Source: Hydrogenophaga sp.
GTDB lineage: Bacteria > Pseudomonadota > Gammaproteobacteria > Burkholderiales > Burkholderiaceae_C
Reading direction: 5' to 3'
DNA: 63,768 nt
Assembly (NCBI RefSeq): GCF_030373225.1
Contig: NZ_JAUCZG010000027.1
Span: 1 to 63,768, forward strand
Shown here: one piece after another, positions 36,673 through 46,273 of the stretch
Numbering within the stretch: position 1 is the stretch's first letter
Layout: every line of letters begins with the position of its first letter
Program-made: the position numbers and the translations under genes
Notes under the pieces: model-generated
Database searches by the model: none
Seen by the model: the letters and a program-made list of their open reading frames with translations, nothing else
Told to the model about the DNA's origin: nothing

Positions 36673-37194
36673 TCACAGCCCGAGCTGGCTGGCAGGAAAC
36701 GCCGGCGTGCTCCTGAGCCAGCACTCGTTGACGCGCTCGCGCAGGGCCACCCGCCGTTCGGCATCCGTGCTGGCCACCAGCGTGTTGCGCACCGGGTCCA
36801 GCCGCTCCAGCGTCCAGACCGGTGAACCGATCGCACTGGGCAGTTCCGGCCCCGACCCGGCGGGGCAGGCGTGCGCCTCGACCAGGTGCGACCAGGTCAC
36901 GCGCCACTGCACAAACCGCGGGTGCAGCAGGCGCACCTGGTCGTAGCTGCGCGCCAGCATCTTCAGCGTGCGGCCCCGTTTCGCCCAACGGTTGAGCGCA
37001 TCCACGACCGCGCGCTCCCCCAGCGGCCAGTCGGCAAAGTCGGCATCGCTCAGGGTGATCTGGCTCCAGCCTTGCACCGCCGCCACCTCGAACGCCTGGC
37101 GCACGGTGTCGACAAACACCTGTCGGCCCTGCAGGCGCCCGGTGGGCAAGCCAGGCGCAGGAGCCGCCGTGCTGGATGGGTCGGAAGGCGTCAT
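36673..37194 (-). CDS. Hypothetical protein next to the cupin oxygenase gene
   Basis: This 173-residue protein is probably soluble and cytoplasmic. Its N-terminus is Pro/Ala-rich; the middle has ITLSDADFADWPLGER and LNRWAKRGRTLKMLARSYDQ. The many Trp, Arg and His residues and the mixed alpha/beta pattern suggest a folded domain. I do not recognise a family. GAGGAG precedes the ATG at 37194, and the gene is 32 bases downstream of the cupin oxygenase gene, so the two are likely co-transcribed. Confidence 0.75.
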   Translation of the reverse strand: MTPSDPSSTAAPAPGLPTGRLQGRQVFVDTVRQAFEVAAVQGWSQITLSDADFADWPLGERAVVDALNRWAKRGRTLKMLARSYDQVRLLHPRFVQWRVTWSHLVEAHACPAGSGPELPSAIGSPVWTLERLDPVRNTLVASTDAERRVALRERVNECWLRSTPAFPASQLGL

Positions 37195-37226
37195 GGCGGG
37201 CTCCTCGGTGGGTGATCAGCGGGGCT

Positions 37227-38378
37227 TCACAGGCGGTGCAGCCAGCCGGCCTCGAACCAGTCCTGCAACAAGGCCTGGGCTCCCGGGCTGGCGCGCTGCA
37301 CCTGGCGGGCGTCCAGGCTGCGCGCATCGGCCAGGTGTTGCATCAGCCGTGCATCGGCGCCACCGGCGCGAAAACTCTCGCCGTTGATGAACACGTGGCG
37401 CAGGTCGTACATCATGCGCGTGCGTCGGTCCAGGCGCACAGCACCGGCCACCCAGTCGCCCTGCGCTTCGTCGAACCAGATGCGCGGCTTGGGCTCGGTC
37501 ATGACCTCCCCCAGCGCACAGGCCAGCGACTGCCGCTCGGCCAGAAGGCGCTGCAGCGCGTCGGCCGCGAACGCCTCGAGACCGGCCGGCATGGCGCCCG
37601 GATGGGCCGTGGCGGGTTGGTCCGGGTCGCGGTACAGCGTTTCGTCGTCGAGCTCGTCGGCCATGCGCTGCAGCAACTCACCCGCCAGGCCGCCCCGCTG
37701 CGGCGCGCGAAAGCCGATCGAGCAAGTCATGCAGTCATCGCCCACCGCATCCCCGTCGTGCGCCCAACGCGGCGGCAGATAGAGCATGTCGCCGGCGTCG
37801 AGCAGATGCTCTTCCTCGGGTTCGAAATGCTGCAGGATCTTCAGCGGCACATCGGGCTGCAGCGTCAGGTCTTTCTGCCGTCCGATGCGCCACCGGCGCT
37901 GGCCGCTGGCCTGCAGCAGGAACACGTCGTAGCTGTCGAAATGCGGACCCACGCCACCGCCTTCGCTGGCCCAGGAGATCATCAAGTCGTCCAGGCGCGC
38001 ATCGGGCACAAAGCGGAAGCGTTGCAGGAGGTCGTGCACCGCATCGACGTGTTGATCCACGCCTTGCACCAGCAAGGTCCAGCCGGGCTGCTTGAGGGGC
38101 GGCAACGCGCTGCGTTTGAACGGCCCCTGCTTCAGGGTCCACCCTTGGCCCTTGCGCACAATCAGGCGCGATTCCACGGCTTCCTGGCCGGCCAGATCAA
38201 ACAGCTGCGAGCGGCCCAGCACCGGTTTGAAGCCGGGGATGGCCTGGCGGATCAGCAGGGGTTTTTTCTGCCAGTGGCGACGCATGAACTGCGCCGCCGA
38301 CAGGTCGCCGAGCAGGCGGGTGGGTGCATCGGGAGCGACGGCGGAAGGGCGCTGGCCAGGGGTGACGGGTTTGAACAT
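37227..38378 (-). CDS. roxA: JmjC-like cupin ribosomal oxygenase (L16 arginine hydroxylase type)
   Basis: This 383-residue Fe(II)/2-oxoglutarate oxygenase belongs to the YcfD/RoxA family, which hydroxylates an arginine of ribosomal protein L16. The metal triad is visible: His146 and Asp148 (GPHFDSYDVFLLQ) and His207 (PPRWAHDG). The C-terminal winged-helix-like dimer region has normal length. It is divergent from the SlyD-like gene with only 14 bases between the start codons. A GACAAT hexamer ends 6 nt before its ATG, and the same palindrome serves the other gene. The family call is strong; the exact substrate is inferred. Confidence 0.9.
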   Translation of the reverse strand: MFKPVTPGQRPSAVAPDAPTRLLGDLSAAQFMRRHWQKKPLLIRQAIPGFKPVLGRSQLFDLAGQEAVESRLIVRKGQGWTLKQGPFKRSALPPLKQPGWTLLVQGVDQHVDAVHDLLQRFRFVPDARLDDLMISWASEGGGVGPHFDSYDVFLLQASGQRRWRIGRQKDLTLQPDVPLKILQHFEPEEEHLLDAGDMLYLPPRWAHDGDAVGDDCMTCSIGFRAPQRGGLAGELLQRMADELDDETLYRDPDQPATAHPGAMPAGLEAFAADALQRLLAERQSLACALGEVMTEPKPRIWFDEAQGDWVAGAVRLDRRTRMMYDLRHVFINGESFRAGGADARLMQHLADARSLDARQVQRASPGAQALLQDWFEAGWLHRL

Positions 38379-38380
38379 GG

Positions 38381-38390
38381 GACAATTGTC
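38381..38390. promoter_or_regulatory. Shared palindromic divergent -10 (GACAATTGTC)
   Basis: The 14-base gap between roxA (38378) and slyD (38393) contains this perfect palindrome. On each strand it gives GACAAT followed by exactly 6 nt and an ATG. Both transcripts would be leaderless and could not be initiated at the same moment. Neither side has a clear -35. Confidence 0.6.
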
Positions 38391-38392
38391 GG

Positions 38393-38944
38393 ATGAAAAT
38401 CACCCAACAATGCGTCGTGGCGCTGACCTGGACACTGAAGGACACGCTGGGCGAAGCGCTTGATGTGCTGGAAGAGCCCGTGGAATTTCTGGTCGGAGGC
38501 AACGACCTGCTGGCCAGGATCGAAGAAGGTCTCCTGAACCACTCGCCGGGCGACACCATCGAGCTGCATCTGGAGCCGGTCGACGGCTTCGGGGACTACG
38601 ACGACACCCTGCTCTTCCTGGAGCCGCGCCACCTGTTCCCCGACGACCTCGAAGAAGGCATGGGCTTCGAGGGCCTGCCTGCAGGCTGCAACCCCGCCGC
38701 GCCCCGAGACCGTCTGTACTTCGTGAGCGACATCTATCCCGACCATGTGGTGCTCGACGGCAACCACCCGCTGGCCGGCATTGCGCTGCGCATTTCAATG
38801 AAGGTGCATTCGGTGCGCGAAGCGACCGAGGCCGAGGTGGGCAAAGGGTCGCTGGGCACCGGCTTCTTCCGCATGCAGGTGGACGAGCCCGACGAGTTGC
38901 AAGGCCCGGGCATCACGCCACCGGGACCGCGAACACTTCACTGA
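38393..38944 (+). CDS. slyD: FKBP-type peptidyl-prolyl isomerase, SlyD-like
   Basis: This 183-residue FKBP-fold isomerase/chaperone has VVALTWTLKD, the insert-in-flap domain (LEPVDGFGDYDDTLLFLEPR) and the returning FKBP strand (NHPLAGIALRISMKV). It lacks the His/Cys-rich metal-binding tail of E. coli SlyD; the C-terminus is acidic and then Pro-rich. It probably assists folding in the cytoplasm. It is expressed divergently from the ribosomal oxygenase gene, with no Shine-Dalgarno. It is followed by a repeat-rich gap before the convergent dut. Confidence 0.87.
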   Translation: MKITQQCVVALTWTLKDTLGEALDVLEEPVEFLVGGNDLLARIEEGLLNHSPGDTIELHLEPVDGFGDYDDTLLFLEPRHLFPDDLEEGMGFEGLPAGCNPAAPRDRLYFVSDIYPDHVVLDGNHPLAGIALRISMKVHSVREATEAEVGKGSLGTGFFRMQVDEPDELQGPGITPPGPRTLH

Positions 38945-38953
38945 ACGATGCTG

Positions 38954-39060
38954 CCCCCACGCTCCGCCGCTGCGCGGGTCGCTGCCCCAGGACAGGGAAG
39001 GGCCCGGTCCTTGCCGGGTCTGGGGGCTGATCCGGCTTGGGGCGGCCTGGCGCCGGATCG
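38954..39060. repeat. GC-rich repeat and stem-loops between slyD and dut
   Basis: 38954-38990 shares sequence with the 3' end of urtC (10268-10303). A second part folds as CCCCAG ... CTGGGG around CCCGG-CCGGG. It lies between convergent genes, a likely site of transcription stopping. Confidence 0.6.
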
Positions 39061-39067
39061 CTGCGCT

Positions 39068-39517
39068 TCAGCCGCGGCCAGTTGAGCCGTATCCCCCAGC
39101 GCCGCGTTCGCTGGCGGCTTCGAAGTCGGTCACCACGTTGAACTGCGCCTGCACCACGGGCACGATCACCATCTGCGCAATGCGCTCCATGGGTTCGATG
39201 GTGAAGGGCACGCCGCTGCGGTTCCAGGCGCTCACCATGAGCTGGCCCTGGTAGTCGCTGTCGATCAGCCCGACCAGGTTGCCCAGCACGATGCCGTGTT
39301 TGTGGCCCAACCCCGAGCGCGGCAGGATCATGGCGGCAAAGCCAGGGTCGGCCAGGTGGATGGCCAGGCCGGTGGGCACCAGTTGCCACGCGTTGGGCGC
39401 CAGTGTCAGCGGCGCATCCAGGCAGGCTCGCAGATCCAGACCTGCGCTGCCGCCGGTGGCGTAGGCGGGGAGCTGGTCCGCCATGCGCGGATCCAGCACT
39501 TTCACATCGATGCGCAT
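39068..39517 (-). CDS. dut: Deoxyuridine 5'-triphosphate nucleotidohydrolase
   Basis: dUTPase hydrolyses dUTP to dUMP, keeping uracil out of DNA and supplying thymidylate synthesis. The 149-residue trimeric-type subunit has all five motifs, including SAGLDLRA (24-31), [10 protein letters not shown] (66-75), GLIDSDYQG (83-91) and the C-terminal GGYGSTG. It lies 23 bases downstream of dctM on the same strand and could be read through from the TRAP genes, although the functions are unrelated. Confidence 0.95.
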   Translation of the reverse strand: MRIDVKVLDPRMADQLPAYATGGSAGLDLRACLDAPLTLAPNAWQLVPTGLAIHLADPGFAAMILPRSGLGHKHGIVLGNLVGLIDSDYQGQLMVSAWNRSGVPFTIEPMERIAQMVIVPVVQAQFNVVTDFEAASERGAGGYGSTGRG

Positions 39518-39540
39518 TCAGCGGGTTCCAGTCGAACGGG

Positions 39541-41331
39541 TCATTCGGATTTCTTGAGCGCTTCTTCCATCGCCTTCATCGGGTCCTGCTCGGCTTCTTC
39601 AGCCGCGGGTTCGGGCGCTGTGCCGCCCTCGGCGCCAGGCTCGGCACCGGGTTCCTCGGCCGCCGCAGGCTCTTCCTCCTCGAGACCAGGCATGTTGCGC
39701 AACATGTCGTTGACCGTGGCCTCGTCCACCTTCACAGCCACATCCAGGTTGCCCGTGACGATGCCCGGGTTGAGGACGATCACCGTCACCATGATCACCT
39801 GCAGCACGATGAAGGCGATCGAGCCCTTGTAGATCTGTGCGGTCGTCACCGCCGGAATCCGCTTGCCCGTGACCACATCGTCGTAGTCGTTGCGGGCAGC
39901 CACGCTGCGCAGGTAAAACAGCGCAAAGCCGAACGGCGGCGTGAGGAACGAGGTCTGCAGGTTCATGGCCAGGATGATGCCGAACCAGATCAGGTTGATG
40001 TCGAGCTTCTCGGCCACCGGCACCAGCAAGGGCACGACGATGAAGGCGATCTCGAAGAAGTCGATGAACATGCCCAGCACAAAGACCAGCAGGTTGACCA
40101 CCAGCAGGAAGCCCAGCTGGCCGCCCGGCAGCTTGTCGAACAGGTGCTCGACCCAGATGTGACCGTCGGCCGCATTGAAGGTGAAGCTGAAGACGGTCGA
40201 GCCGATCAGGATGAACATCACGAAGATGGCCAGCTTGGTCGTGTTTTCCAGCGCCTGCTGAAGGAGCTTGAACGACAGCGTGCGACGCGCACCGGCCATG
40301 ATGAGCGCGCCCAGCGCGCCCATGGCGCCACCCTCGGTGGGCGTGGCAACGCCCAGGAAGATGGTGCCCAGCACCAGGAAGATCAGCACCAGCGGCGGGA
40401 TCAGCACGAAGGTCACGCGCTCGGTCAGGCGCGACAGCAGGCCCAGCCTGAACAGGCGGTTCAGCAGGGCCAGCCCGAGGGCCAGAAAGGCCGAGATCGT
40501 CATCGACAGAATGAAGATTTCGTCGCCCGGCGCCGGCAGCTCTCGCCCCAGCCACGGGTTCATCACCGACTCGTGCACCTGCGACCAACCAAAGCCCGCA
40601 AGACCACAGAACGCGAGCAGTGCGATCAGGGAGAGGTGACCGCTGGAGCCGTCGGGTTGCGAATAAATGCGTGCCTCGGGTGGCAGAGCCGGCACCCAGG
40701 AGGGTTTGACCAGCGCCACCGCCACGATGAACAGCAGGTACAGGCCGACCAGCATGAGGCCGGGCACCAGGGCGCCGGCGTACATGTCACCCACCGAGCG
40801 GCCCAGCTGGTCGGCCAGCACGATCAGCACCAGCGACGGCGGCAAGGCTTGCGCCAGCGTGCCCGACGCGGTGATGGTGCCGGTGGCAATGGTTCGGTTG
40901 TAGCCGTAGCGCAGCATGATGGGCATGGCGATCAGGCCCATGGAAATCACGGAAGCCGCCACAACACCCGTGGTGGCGGCGAGCAGGGCGCCGACCAGCA
41001 CCACCGCGATGCCCACCCCGCCGCGGACCGGGCCGAACACCTGGCCCACCGTCTCGAGCAGGTCCTCGGCCATGCGGCTGCGCTCGAGGATGATGCCCAT
41101 GAGCGTGAAGAACGGAATGGCCAGCAGCGTGTCGTTCTGCATGATGCCGAAGACCCGCAGCGGCAATGCCTGGAACAGGTTGGAGGGGAACAGCTCCAGC
41201 TCCATGCCGATGAAGCCGAAAAACAGCCCCGTGGCAGCCAGCGAGAACGCGACGGGAAAGCCCGCCAGCAAAAAGACCAGGAGGCCCACGAACATCACGG
41301 GCACGAAGTTCTGCGTCAACAGTTCGATCAT
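39541..41331 (-). CDS. dctM: TRAP transporter large permease DctM
   Basis: This 596-residue polytopic membrane protein of the DctM family carries out sodium-driven import of carboxylates or related anions. It has repeated hydrophobic segments, GLPVAFSLAATG-like starts and TEGGAMGALGALI. It is longer than a typical DctM (about 430). The extra length includes a loop around residues 190-290 and an acidic Glu/Ala-rich tail of about 50 residues (LEEEEPAAAEEPGAEPG and on). It overlaps dctQ by 4 bases. The substrate cannot be deduced. Confidence 0.92.
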   Translation of the reverse strand: MIELLTQNFVPVMFVGLLVFLLAGFPVAFSLAATGLFFGFIGMELELFPSNLFQALPLRVFGIMQNDTLLAIPFFTLMGIILERSRMAEDLLETVGQVFGPVRGGVGIAVVLVGALLAATTGVVAASVISMGLIAMPIMLRYGYNRTIATGTITASGTLAQALPPSLVLIVLADQLGRSVGDMYAGALVPGLMLVGLYLLFIVAVALVKPSWVPALPPEARIYSQPDGSSGHLSLIALLAFCGLAGFGWSQVHESVMNPWLGRELPAPGDEIFILSMTISAFLALGLALLNRLFRLGLLSRLTERVTFVLIPPLVLIFLVLGTIFLGVATPTEGGAMGALGALIMAGARRTLSFKLLQQALENTTKLAIFVMFILIGSTVFSFTFNAADGHIWVEHLFDKLPGGQLGFLLVVNLLVFVLGMFIDFFEIAFIVVPLLVPVAEKLDINLIWFGIILAMNLQTSFLTPPFGFALFYLRSVAARNDYDDVVTGKRIPAVTTAQIYKGSIAFIVLQVIMVTVIVLNPGIVTGNLDVAVKVDEATVNDMLRNMPGLEEEEPAAAEEPGAEPGAEGGTAPEPAAEEAEQDPMKAMEEALKKSE

Positions 41332-41942
41332 GTCGCTGCTCCTGCGCGGCGCGCCTTTTCGTCAGCGGCAATCTGTTCGGCCAGCAACTCGGTCTCGGAG
41401 GGGCCGGTGTGGCTCAACACGTCGGGTCCGTTGCCGGTGAGAAAGGCGAAGCGCTTGATGAGTTCGGAGACGCCCTGGACGAAGAGCAAGGTGAAACCGA
41501 GCGGGATCAGGCCGTACACCGGCCAGCGGATGAGACCGCCCGAGTTGGACGACATCTCGCCCGAGGTCCAGGCCCGCTCAAACAACGGCCAGCCCAGCGT
41601 GGCCATCATGTAGCACATGGGAAACAGGAAGACGATGATGCCGGCCACGTCGATCCAGTTGCGGGTGCGCGCACTGAACTTGCCGGAGATGAAGTCGATG
41701 CGGACGTGGGCGTTTCGCAAGAAGGCATAACCCCCACCCAGCATGAAGACCGCTGCAAACAGGTACCACTGGATCTCGAGCAGACCATTGGAGCTGACGT
41801 TGAACACCTTGCGCACGATCGCGTTGCCCGCGCTGATGAAGGTGGCCGCCAGAATCAGCCACATGGCCATCTTGCCGATCAGGTCACCGAGCGCATCGAT
41901 GAGCCGCGAAATCTTGAGGAGGAACAACATGGGAATTCCCAT
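41328..41942 (-). CDS. dctQ: TRAP transporter small permease DctQ
   Basis: This 204-residue four-helix membrane protein pairs with DctM. Family features include NAIVRKVFNVSSNGLLEIQW and VRIDFISGKF. Two starts, 41942 and 41930, flank a GGGAATTCCC palindrome; neither has a Shine-Dalgarno, and either is possible. A TAGACT element at 41973-41978 on the minus strand could be its own -10. This would fit the terminator that separates it from the binding-protein gene. Confidence 0.9.
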   Translation of the reverse strand: MGIPMLFLLKISRLIDALGDLIGKMAMWLILAATFISAGNAIVRKVFNVSSNGLLEIQWYLFAAVFMLGGGYAFLRNAHVRIDFISGKFSARTRNWIDVAGIIVFLFPMCYMMATLGWPLFERAWTSGEMSSNSGGLIRWPVYGLIPLGFTLLFVQGVSELIKRFAFLTGNGPDVLSHTGPSETELLAEQIAADEKARRAGAAT

Positions 41943-42056
41943 TGGGTTGGCACAGGACGGACAAAGCCATCGAGTCTAGCAAGCGGAGACGCCAGCACCT
42001 GAAGGGCGGCTGACGATGGCGCCGCAGCACGAAGCCGCGACAGCGGTGGTCCGAGC

Positions 42057-42084
42057 AAAAAACCCCGCCAGGGCGGGGCTTCTT
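42057..42084 (-). terminator. Rho-independent terminator after dctP
   Basis: AAGCCCCGCC and GGCGGGGTT pair around a short loop and are followed on the minus strand by a run of T. It lies between the binding protein and the permease genes and should make dctP more abundant than dctQM. Confidence 0.88.
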
Positions 42085-42106
42085 GCCGGACGTGCTCGAC
42101 GGTGGA

Positions 42107-43177
42107 TTACAGCTTGGCCGATTGCATGTAACGGTCGAACTGCGCTTCGGTGAAGCGGAACCAGAGGTTCTGGTCCTTGCGGAAGGCTGCGTAGATCTTC
42201 TTCCACTTCGGATTCTTCGCGCTGTTGTCCGCGTAGAGCGCCATGGAGTTCTTGAAAGCGGCATCCATGACCGACTTGGGGAATGCCAGCACCTTGGTGC
42301 CGGAAGCCACCAGTTGCTTCAAGGCGCCCGGGTTCAGGGCGTCGTACTTGGCCTGCATGGTGGTGTGGGCGATCGCGGCTGCGCACTCCACGATGGCCTT
42401 GTTCTCGGGCGACAGCGCCGCGTAGGCCTTGTTGTTGACGTACAGCGAGAGCTGCGGGCCGCCTTCCCACCAGCCGGGATAGTAGTAGTACGGTGCCACC
42501 TTGTTGAAGCCCAGCTTCTGGTCGTCGTACGGGCCAACCCACTCGGTTGCGTCGATCGTGCCTTTTTCCAGCGCCTGGTAGATTTCTCCGCCAGGAATGT
42601 TTTGAGGCACGGCACCCATGGTGGTGAGCACCTTGCCGGCGAAACCGCCAACGCGCATCTTCATGCCCTTGATGTCGTTGAGGCTCTTGATTTCCTTGCG
42701 GTACCAGCCGCCCATCTGGGCGCCGGTGTTGCCCATGGGGAAGTTCACGATGTTGTAACCCTCGTAGAACTCGCGGAACAGCTTCATGCCGTTGCCTTCG
42801 TACATCCACGCCGTCATCTGGCGGCTGTTGAGGCCGAAGGGAATGGCGCAGTCCAGCGCAAAGGTGTCGTCCTTGCCGAAGAAGTAGTAGGGCGCGGTGT
42901 GCGCGCACTCCACGGTGCCTTCCTGCACACCGTCGACCACGCCGAACGCAGGCATGAGTTCGCCGCCCGGGTGCACCGAGATCGAGAACTTGCCGCCCGA
43001 CATTTCACCGACCTTCTTGGCAAAGACATCGGCCGCGCCGTAAATGGTGTCGAGCGCCTTGGGGAAGCTCGATGCCAGACGCCAGCGGATGGCGGCCTGG
43101 GCATGCACTGCGGGCGCAGCGCCGGCAGCCAGCACGCCGGCAATGCCTGCATGCTTGATGAGTGAACGACGATCCAT
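42107..43177 (-). CDS. dctP: TRAP transporter substrate-binding protein DctP
   Basis: This is a periplasmic binding protein of 356 residues. Its twin-arginine-like leader (MDRRSLIKHAGIAGVLAAG) ends near AVHAQ. The mature domain has WRLASSFPKALD and the conserved Arg region MRVGGFAGKV, similar to the DctP members that bind 2-oxo acids or related anions. The ATG at 43177 is chosen because it begins the leader; an upstream ATG at 43213 adds a non-signal stretch. A TACAAT at 43253-43258 is a likely -10. Confidence 0.93.
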   Translation of the reverse strand: MDRRSLIKHAGIAGVLAAGAAPAVHAQAAIRWRLASSFPKALDTIYGAADVFAKKVGEMSGGKFSISVHPGGELMPAFGVVDGVQEGTVECAHTAPYYFFGKDDTFALDCAIPFGLNSRQMTAWMYEGNGMKLFREFYEGYNIVNFPMGNTGAQMGGWYRKEIKSLNDIKGMKMRVGGFAGKVLTTMGAVPQNIPGGEIYQALEKGTIDATEWVGPYDDQKLGFNKVAPYYYYPGWWEGGPQLSLYVNNKAYAALSPENKAIVECAAAIAHTTMQAKYDALNPGALKQLVASGTKVLAFPKSVMDAAFKNSMALYADNSAKNPKWKKIYAAFRKDQNLWFRFTEAQFDRYMQSAKL

Positions 43178-43233
43178 GTTGTATGACTCCGTGGTTGGTA
43201 TGGATACACCCAATCCGGCGAGGCCGGGCTGGA

Positions 43234-43258
43234 GACTGGTCAGTCAACCGGGATTGTA
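43234..43258 (-). promoter_or_regulatory. dctP promoter region with operator-like dyad
   Basis: TACAAT (43253-43258, minus strand) gives a predicted leader of about 70 nt. GACTG-GT-CAGTC (43234-43245) just downstream is a 5-base dyad that a repressor could use. Confidence 0.4.
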
Positions 43259-43266
43259 GGAACGCC

Positions 43267-43290
43267 CCCCCGGGAGAACGCGGGGGTTTT
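43267..43290. terminator. GC-rich hairpin between dxs and dctP
   Basis: CCCCCG and CGGGGG pair around 8 bases, with TTTT following on the plus strand only. On the minus strand, the direction of dxs, no T-run follows, so its role in ending the dxs transcript is doubtful. Nothing else is recognised in the 240-base gap. Confidence 0.35.
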
Positions 43291-43418
43291 CCCTCGAAAG
43301 GCCGCATCGCCTCGACACCCTTCAGCATCGTGCAAGCTTTCTCTCAACGCCCTGCGGGCGGGCGCGGTCCGGCTGGCGATGCGGATTCAACCCGGCGAAG
43401 TCGGCCGGGAGAAACGGC

Positions 43419-45314
43419 TCAGCCCACCACCTTCAGACCCGGCGCGGTGTGCAGCAACGCTTCGAACCGGGTGCGGATGGAGGCCTCGATGCCGGCAGCG
43501 TCCAGACCCAGTGCCGCGAGCAGCTTGCCGGGATCGCCATGCTCCGAAAACTCATCGGGCAAACCGAGCGCGAGTACCGGCAACACCAGACCCGCGGCCT
43601 GCAGCGCCTCCATCACCGCACTGCCCGCTCCGCCGGCAAGACAACCCTCTTCCACCGTGACGATCGCTTCGTGGGTGCGCGCCAGTTCGCCCAGCAGTTC
43701 GGTGTCCAGCGGTTTGGCCCAGCGCATGTTGGCCACGCTGGCGCCGAGCTTCTCGCCGGCGGCCAGCGCCGGATGCAGCAGCGTGCCGAAAGCCAGGATC
43801 GCGATGCCCTTGCCCTGTCGACGCAGCTCGCCCTTGCCGAACGGCAATCCTTCGAGGCTGGAAGGAACGGCAGTGCCCACACCGGCGCCACGCGGGTAGC
43901 GCACCGCCACCGGCTGGTTTTGCGCGTGTGCTGTCGAGAGCAATTGACGGCACTCGGCTTCATCGGCCGGGCATGCGATGGCCATGTTGGGAATGCAGCG
44001 CAGGTAAGCAATGTCGTATGCGCCCGCGTGCGTGGCACCGTCGGCGCCCACCAGGCCGGCGCGGTCGAGTGCAAACACCATCGGCAGGTTTTGCAGCGCC
44101 ACATCGTGGATCAGCTGGTCGTAGCCTCGCTGGAGAAAGGTCGAGTAGATGGCCACCACGGGCTTGAGGCCCTCACAGGCCAGGCCGGCGGCAAAGGTGA
44201 CTGCGTGCTGCTCGGCGATGCCGACGTCGAAATAGCGTTTGGGGAAGCGGCGTTCGAACTCGACCATGCCAGAGCCCTCGCGCATCGCGGGCGTGATGCC
44301 CACCAGGCGCTCGTCGGCCGCCGCCATGTCGCACAACCACTGTCCGAACACCTGCGTGAAGGTGGTCCTGGGTGCAGCCGCGGGTTTGACAAGGCCCACC
44401 GCCGGGTCGAAGGTGCCCGGGCCGTGGTAGGCGATCGGGTCGTTTTCGGCCAGTTTGTAGCCCTGGCCCTTTTTCGTCACCACATGCAGGAACTGGGGCC
44501 CGCTGTCGGCCTCCAGCAGGTGACGGATGTTCTCCAGCGTCGGAATCAGCGAATCGAGGTCGTGCCCGTCGATCGGCCCGATGTAGTTGAAGCCGAATTT
44601 CTCGAACAGGGTGGCGGGCACCACCATCCCCTTGGCCTGCTCCTCCAGCCGCTTGGCCAGCTCGAACAGGGGCGGTGCGCCCTTGAGCACCTGCTTGCCG
44701 ACGTTCTTGGCCGCGGTGTAGAACTGCCCGCTCATGAGCTGGGCGAGGTACCGGTTGAGTGCACCCACCGGCGGCGAGATCGACATGTCGTTGTCGTTGA
44801 GCACAACCAGCAGACGGCCGTCGGCCACACCGGCGTTGTTGAGCGCTTCGAACGCCATGCCGGCCGTCATCGCGCCGTCGCCGATGATGGCCACGGCGTT
44901 GCGGCCTTCACCCTTGATCCTGGCGCCCATGGCCATGCCCAGTGCCGCTGAAATGCTGGTGGACGAGTGCGCGGTTCCGAACGTGTCGAACTCGCTTTCC
45001 GAGCGACGCGGAAACCCGCTGATGCCGCCGAGCTGGCGCAAGGTGTGCATGCGGTCGCGCCGACCCGTGATGATCTTGTGCGGGTAGGTCTGGTGGCCCA
45101 CGTCCCAGACCAGGCGGTCCTCGGGCGTGTTGAACACATAGTGCAGGGCCAGCGTCAATTCAACCGTGCCGAGGTTGGAGCTGAGGTGCCCGCCGGTGCG
45201 CGCCACGCTTTGCAGCAGGTAGGTGCGCAGCTCGTCGGCCAGCGGCAGCAGCTGGGCGCGGCTGAGGCGGCGCACATCGGCCGGAGACTCGATGGAGGAG
45301 AGCAGGGAACTCAT
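43419..45314 (-). CDS. dxs: 1-deoxy-D-xylulose-5-phosphate synthase
   Basis: This TPP enzyme condenses pyruvate and glyceraldehyde 3-phosphate in the first step of the MEP isoprenoid pathway. The 631-residue protein has GGHLSSNLG with a catalytic-type His43, the TPP motif GDGAMTAG (145-152) and the C-terminal transketolase domain ([13 protein letters not shown]). The ATG at 45314 ([10 protein letters not shown]) is the family start; an earlier ATG adds seven residues. It is the last gene of xseB-ispA-dxs, 47 bases after ispA, so precursor synthesis and prenyl chain building are co-expressed. Confidence 0.96.
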   Translation of the reverse strand: MSSLLSSIESPADVRRLSRAQLLPLADELRTYLLQSVARTGGHLSSNLGTVELTLALHYVFNTPEDRLVWDVGHQTYPHKIITGRRDRMHTLRQLGGISGFPRRSESEFDTFGTAHSSTSISAALGMAMGARIKGEGRNAVAIIGDGAMTAGMAFEALNNAGVADGRLLVVLNDNDMSISPPVGALNRYLAQLMSGQFYTAAKNVGKQVLKGAPPLFELAKRLEEQAKGMVVPATLFEKFGFNYIGPIDGHDLDSLIPTLENIRHLLEADSGPQFLHVVTKKGQGYKLAENDPIAYHGPGTFDPAVGLVKPAAAPRTTFTQVFGQWLCDMAAADERLVGITPAMREGSGMVEFERRFPKRYFDVGIAEQHAVTFAAGLACEGLKPVVAIYSTFLQRGYDQLIHDVALQNLPMVFALDRAGLVGADGATHAGAYDIAYLRCIPNMAIACPADEAECRQLLSTAHAQNQPVAVRYPRGAGVGTAVPSSLEGLPFGKGELRRQGKGIAILAFGTLLHPALAAGEKLGASVANMRWAKPLDTELLGELARTHEAIVTVEEGCLAGGAGSAVMEALQAAGLVLPVLALGLPDEFSEHGDPGKLLAALGLDAAGIEASIRTRFEALLHTAPGLKVVG

Positions 45315-45361
45315 GGGCAGATGGACTCGGGTCATGAAAAGGAAAGCGGCCTCGAGGGACC

Positions 45362-46273
45362 TCAGGATGCGCGATGACCGACCCAGTCGGCCAACGCATG
45401 GAGGGTCTCCAGCCGTTCGATGCCGCTCTCGCGCAAGGCCTGGTGGGCCTGATCGAGCACACGGTCGGCGTGGGCTTGTGCGCCGCCCAGGCCGAGCAAG
45501 GAGACGAAAGTGGGCTTGTCCGACGCCGCGTCCTTGCCCGCCGTCTTGCCCAGCGTAGCCGAATCGGCAGTCACGTCAAGGATGTCGTCCACCACCTGGA
45601 AGGCCAGGCCCAGGCAGGCGCCATATTCGGCCAGCCTGGCATCGGTGGCGGCGGTCGTCTGCGCGGTGGCCGCGCCCATCATGACGCTGGCCTGCAAGAG
45701 TGCGCCGGTCTTCTGCCGGTGCATCGCCTCCAGCGCAGGCTGGTCCAGCGTGCGGCCCACGCTGGCGAGGTCGATCGCCTGGCCGCCTGCCATACCGCCT
45801 GCGCCTGCCGCCAGCGCCAGCAAGCGGCACAGCCGGGCGGCCATGGCGGGTTGCACACTGTCGTCCTCGGGCACCAGCAGCTCGAAGGCGAATGCCTGCA
45901 GCGCATCGCCAGCCAGCAAGGCCTGGGCTTCGCCAAACCGCACATGCACCGTGGGTTTGCCGCGGCGCAGAACGTCGTTGTCCATGCAGGGCATGTCGTC
46001 GTGGACCAGCGAATAGGCGTGGATCAGCTCGACCGCACAGGCTGCGCGCAAGGCAGACCCGGTGTGTCCACCCACCGCTTCGCAGGTCGCCAGCACGAGC
46101 AGCGGGCGCAGGCGTTTGCCGCCGTCCAGCACCGCGTAACGCATGGCGTCGCCCAGGCCGGCGGGGGCCTGCCGAGGCAACCAGTCCTGCAGCGCACGTT
46201 CGACCACGGCTTGCTGCGTTTCACGCCAGAGGGCAAAGGGAGAAACCGCCGCACTGGCCGGTGAGAGATTCAT
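45362..46273 (-). CDS. ispA: Farnesyl diphosphate synthase
   Basis: This prenyltransferase of 303 residues extends DMAPP with IPP to geranyl and farnesyl diphosphate. The first aspartate-rich motif is DDMPCMDND (92-100), the second DDILD within [18 protein letters not shown] is also present near 51-57. Length and operon place it as IspA. The ATG overlaps the xseB stop by 4 bases. It is cytoplasmic. Confidence 0.95.
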   Translation of the reverse strand: MNLSPASAAVSPFALWRETQQAVVERALQDWLPRQAPAGLGDAMRYAVLDGGKRLRPLLVLATCEAVGGHTGSALRAACAVELIHAYSLVHDDMPCMDNDVLRRGKPTVHVRFGEAQALLAGDALQAFAFELLVPEDDSVQPAMAARLCRLLALAAGAGGMAGGQAIDLASVGRTLDQPALEAMHRQKTGALLQASVMMGAATAQTTAATDARLAEYGACLGLAFQVVDDILDVTADSATLGKTAGKDAASDKPTFVSLLGLGGAQAHADRVLDQAHQALRESGIERLETLHALADWVGHRAS

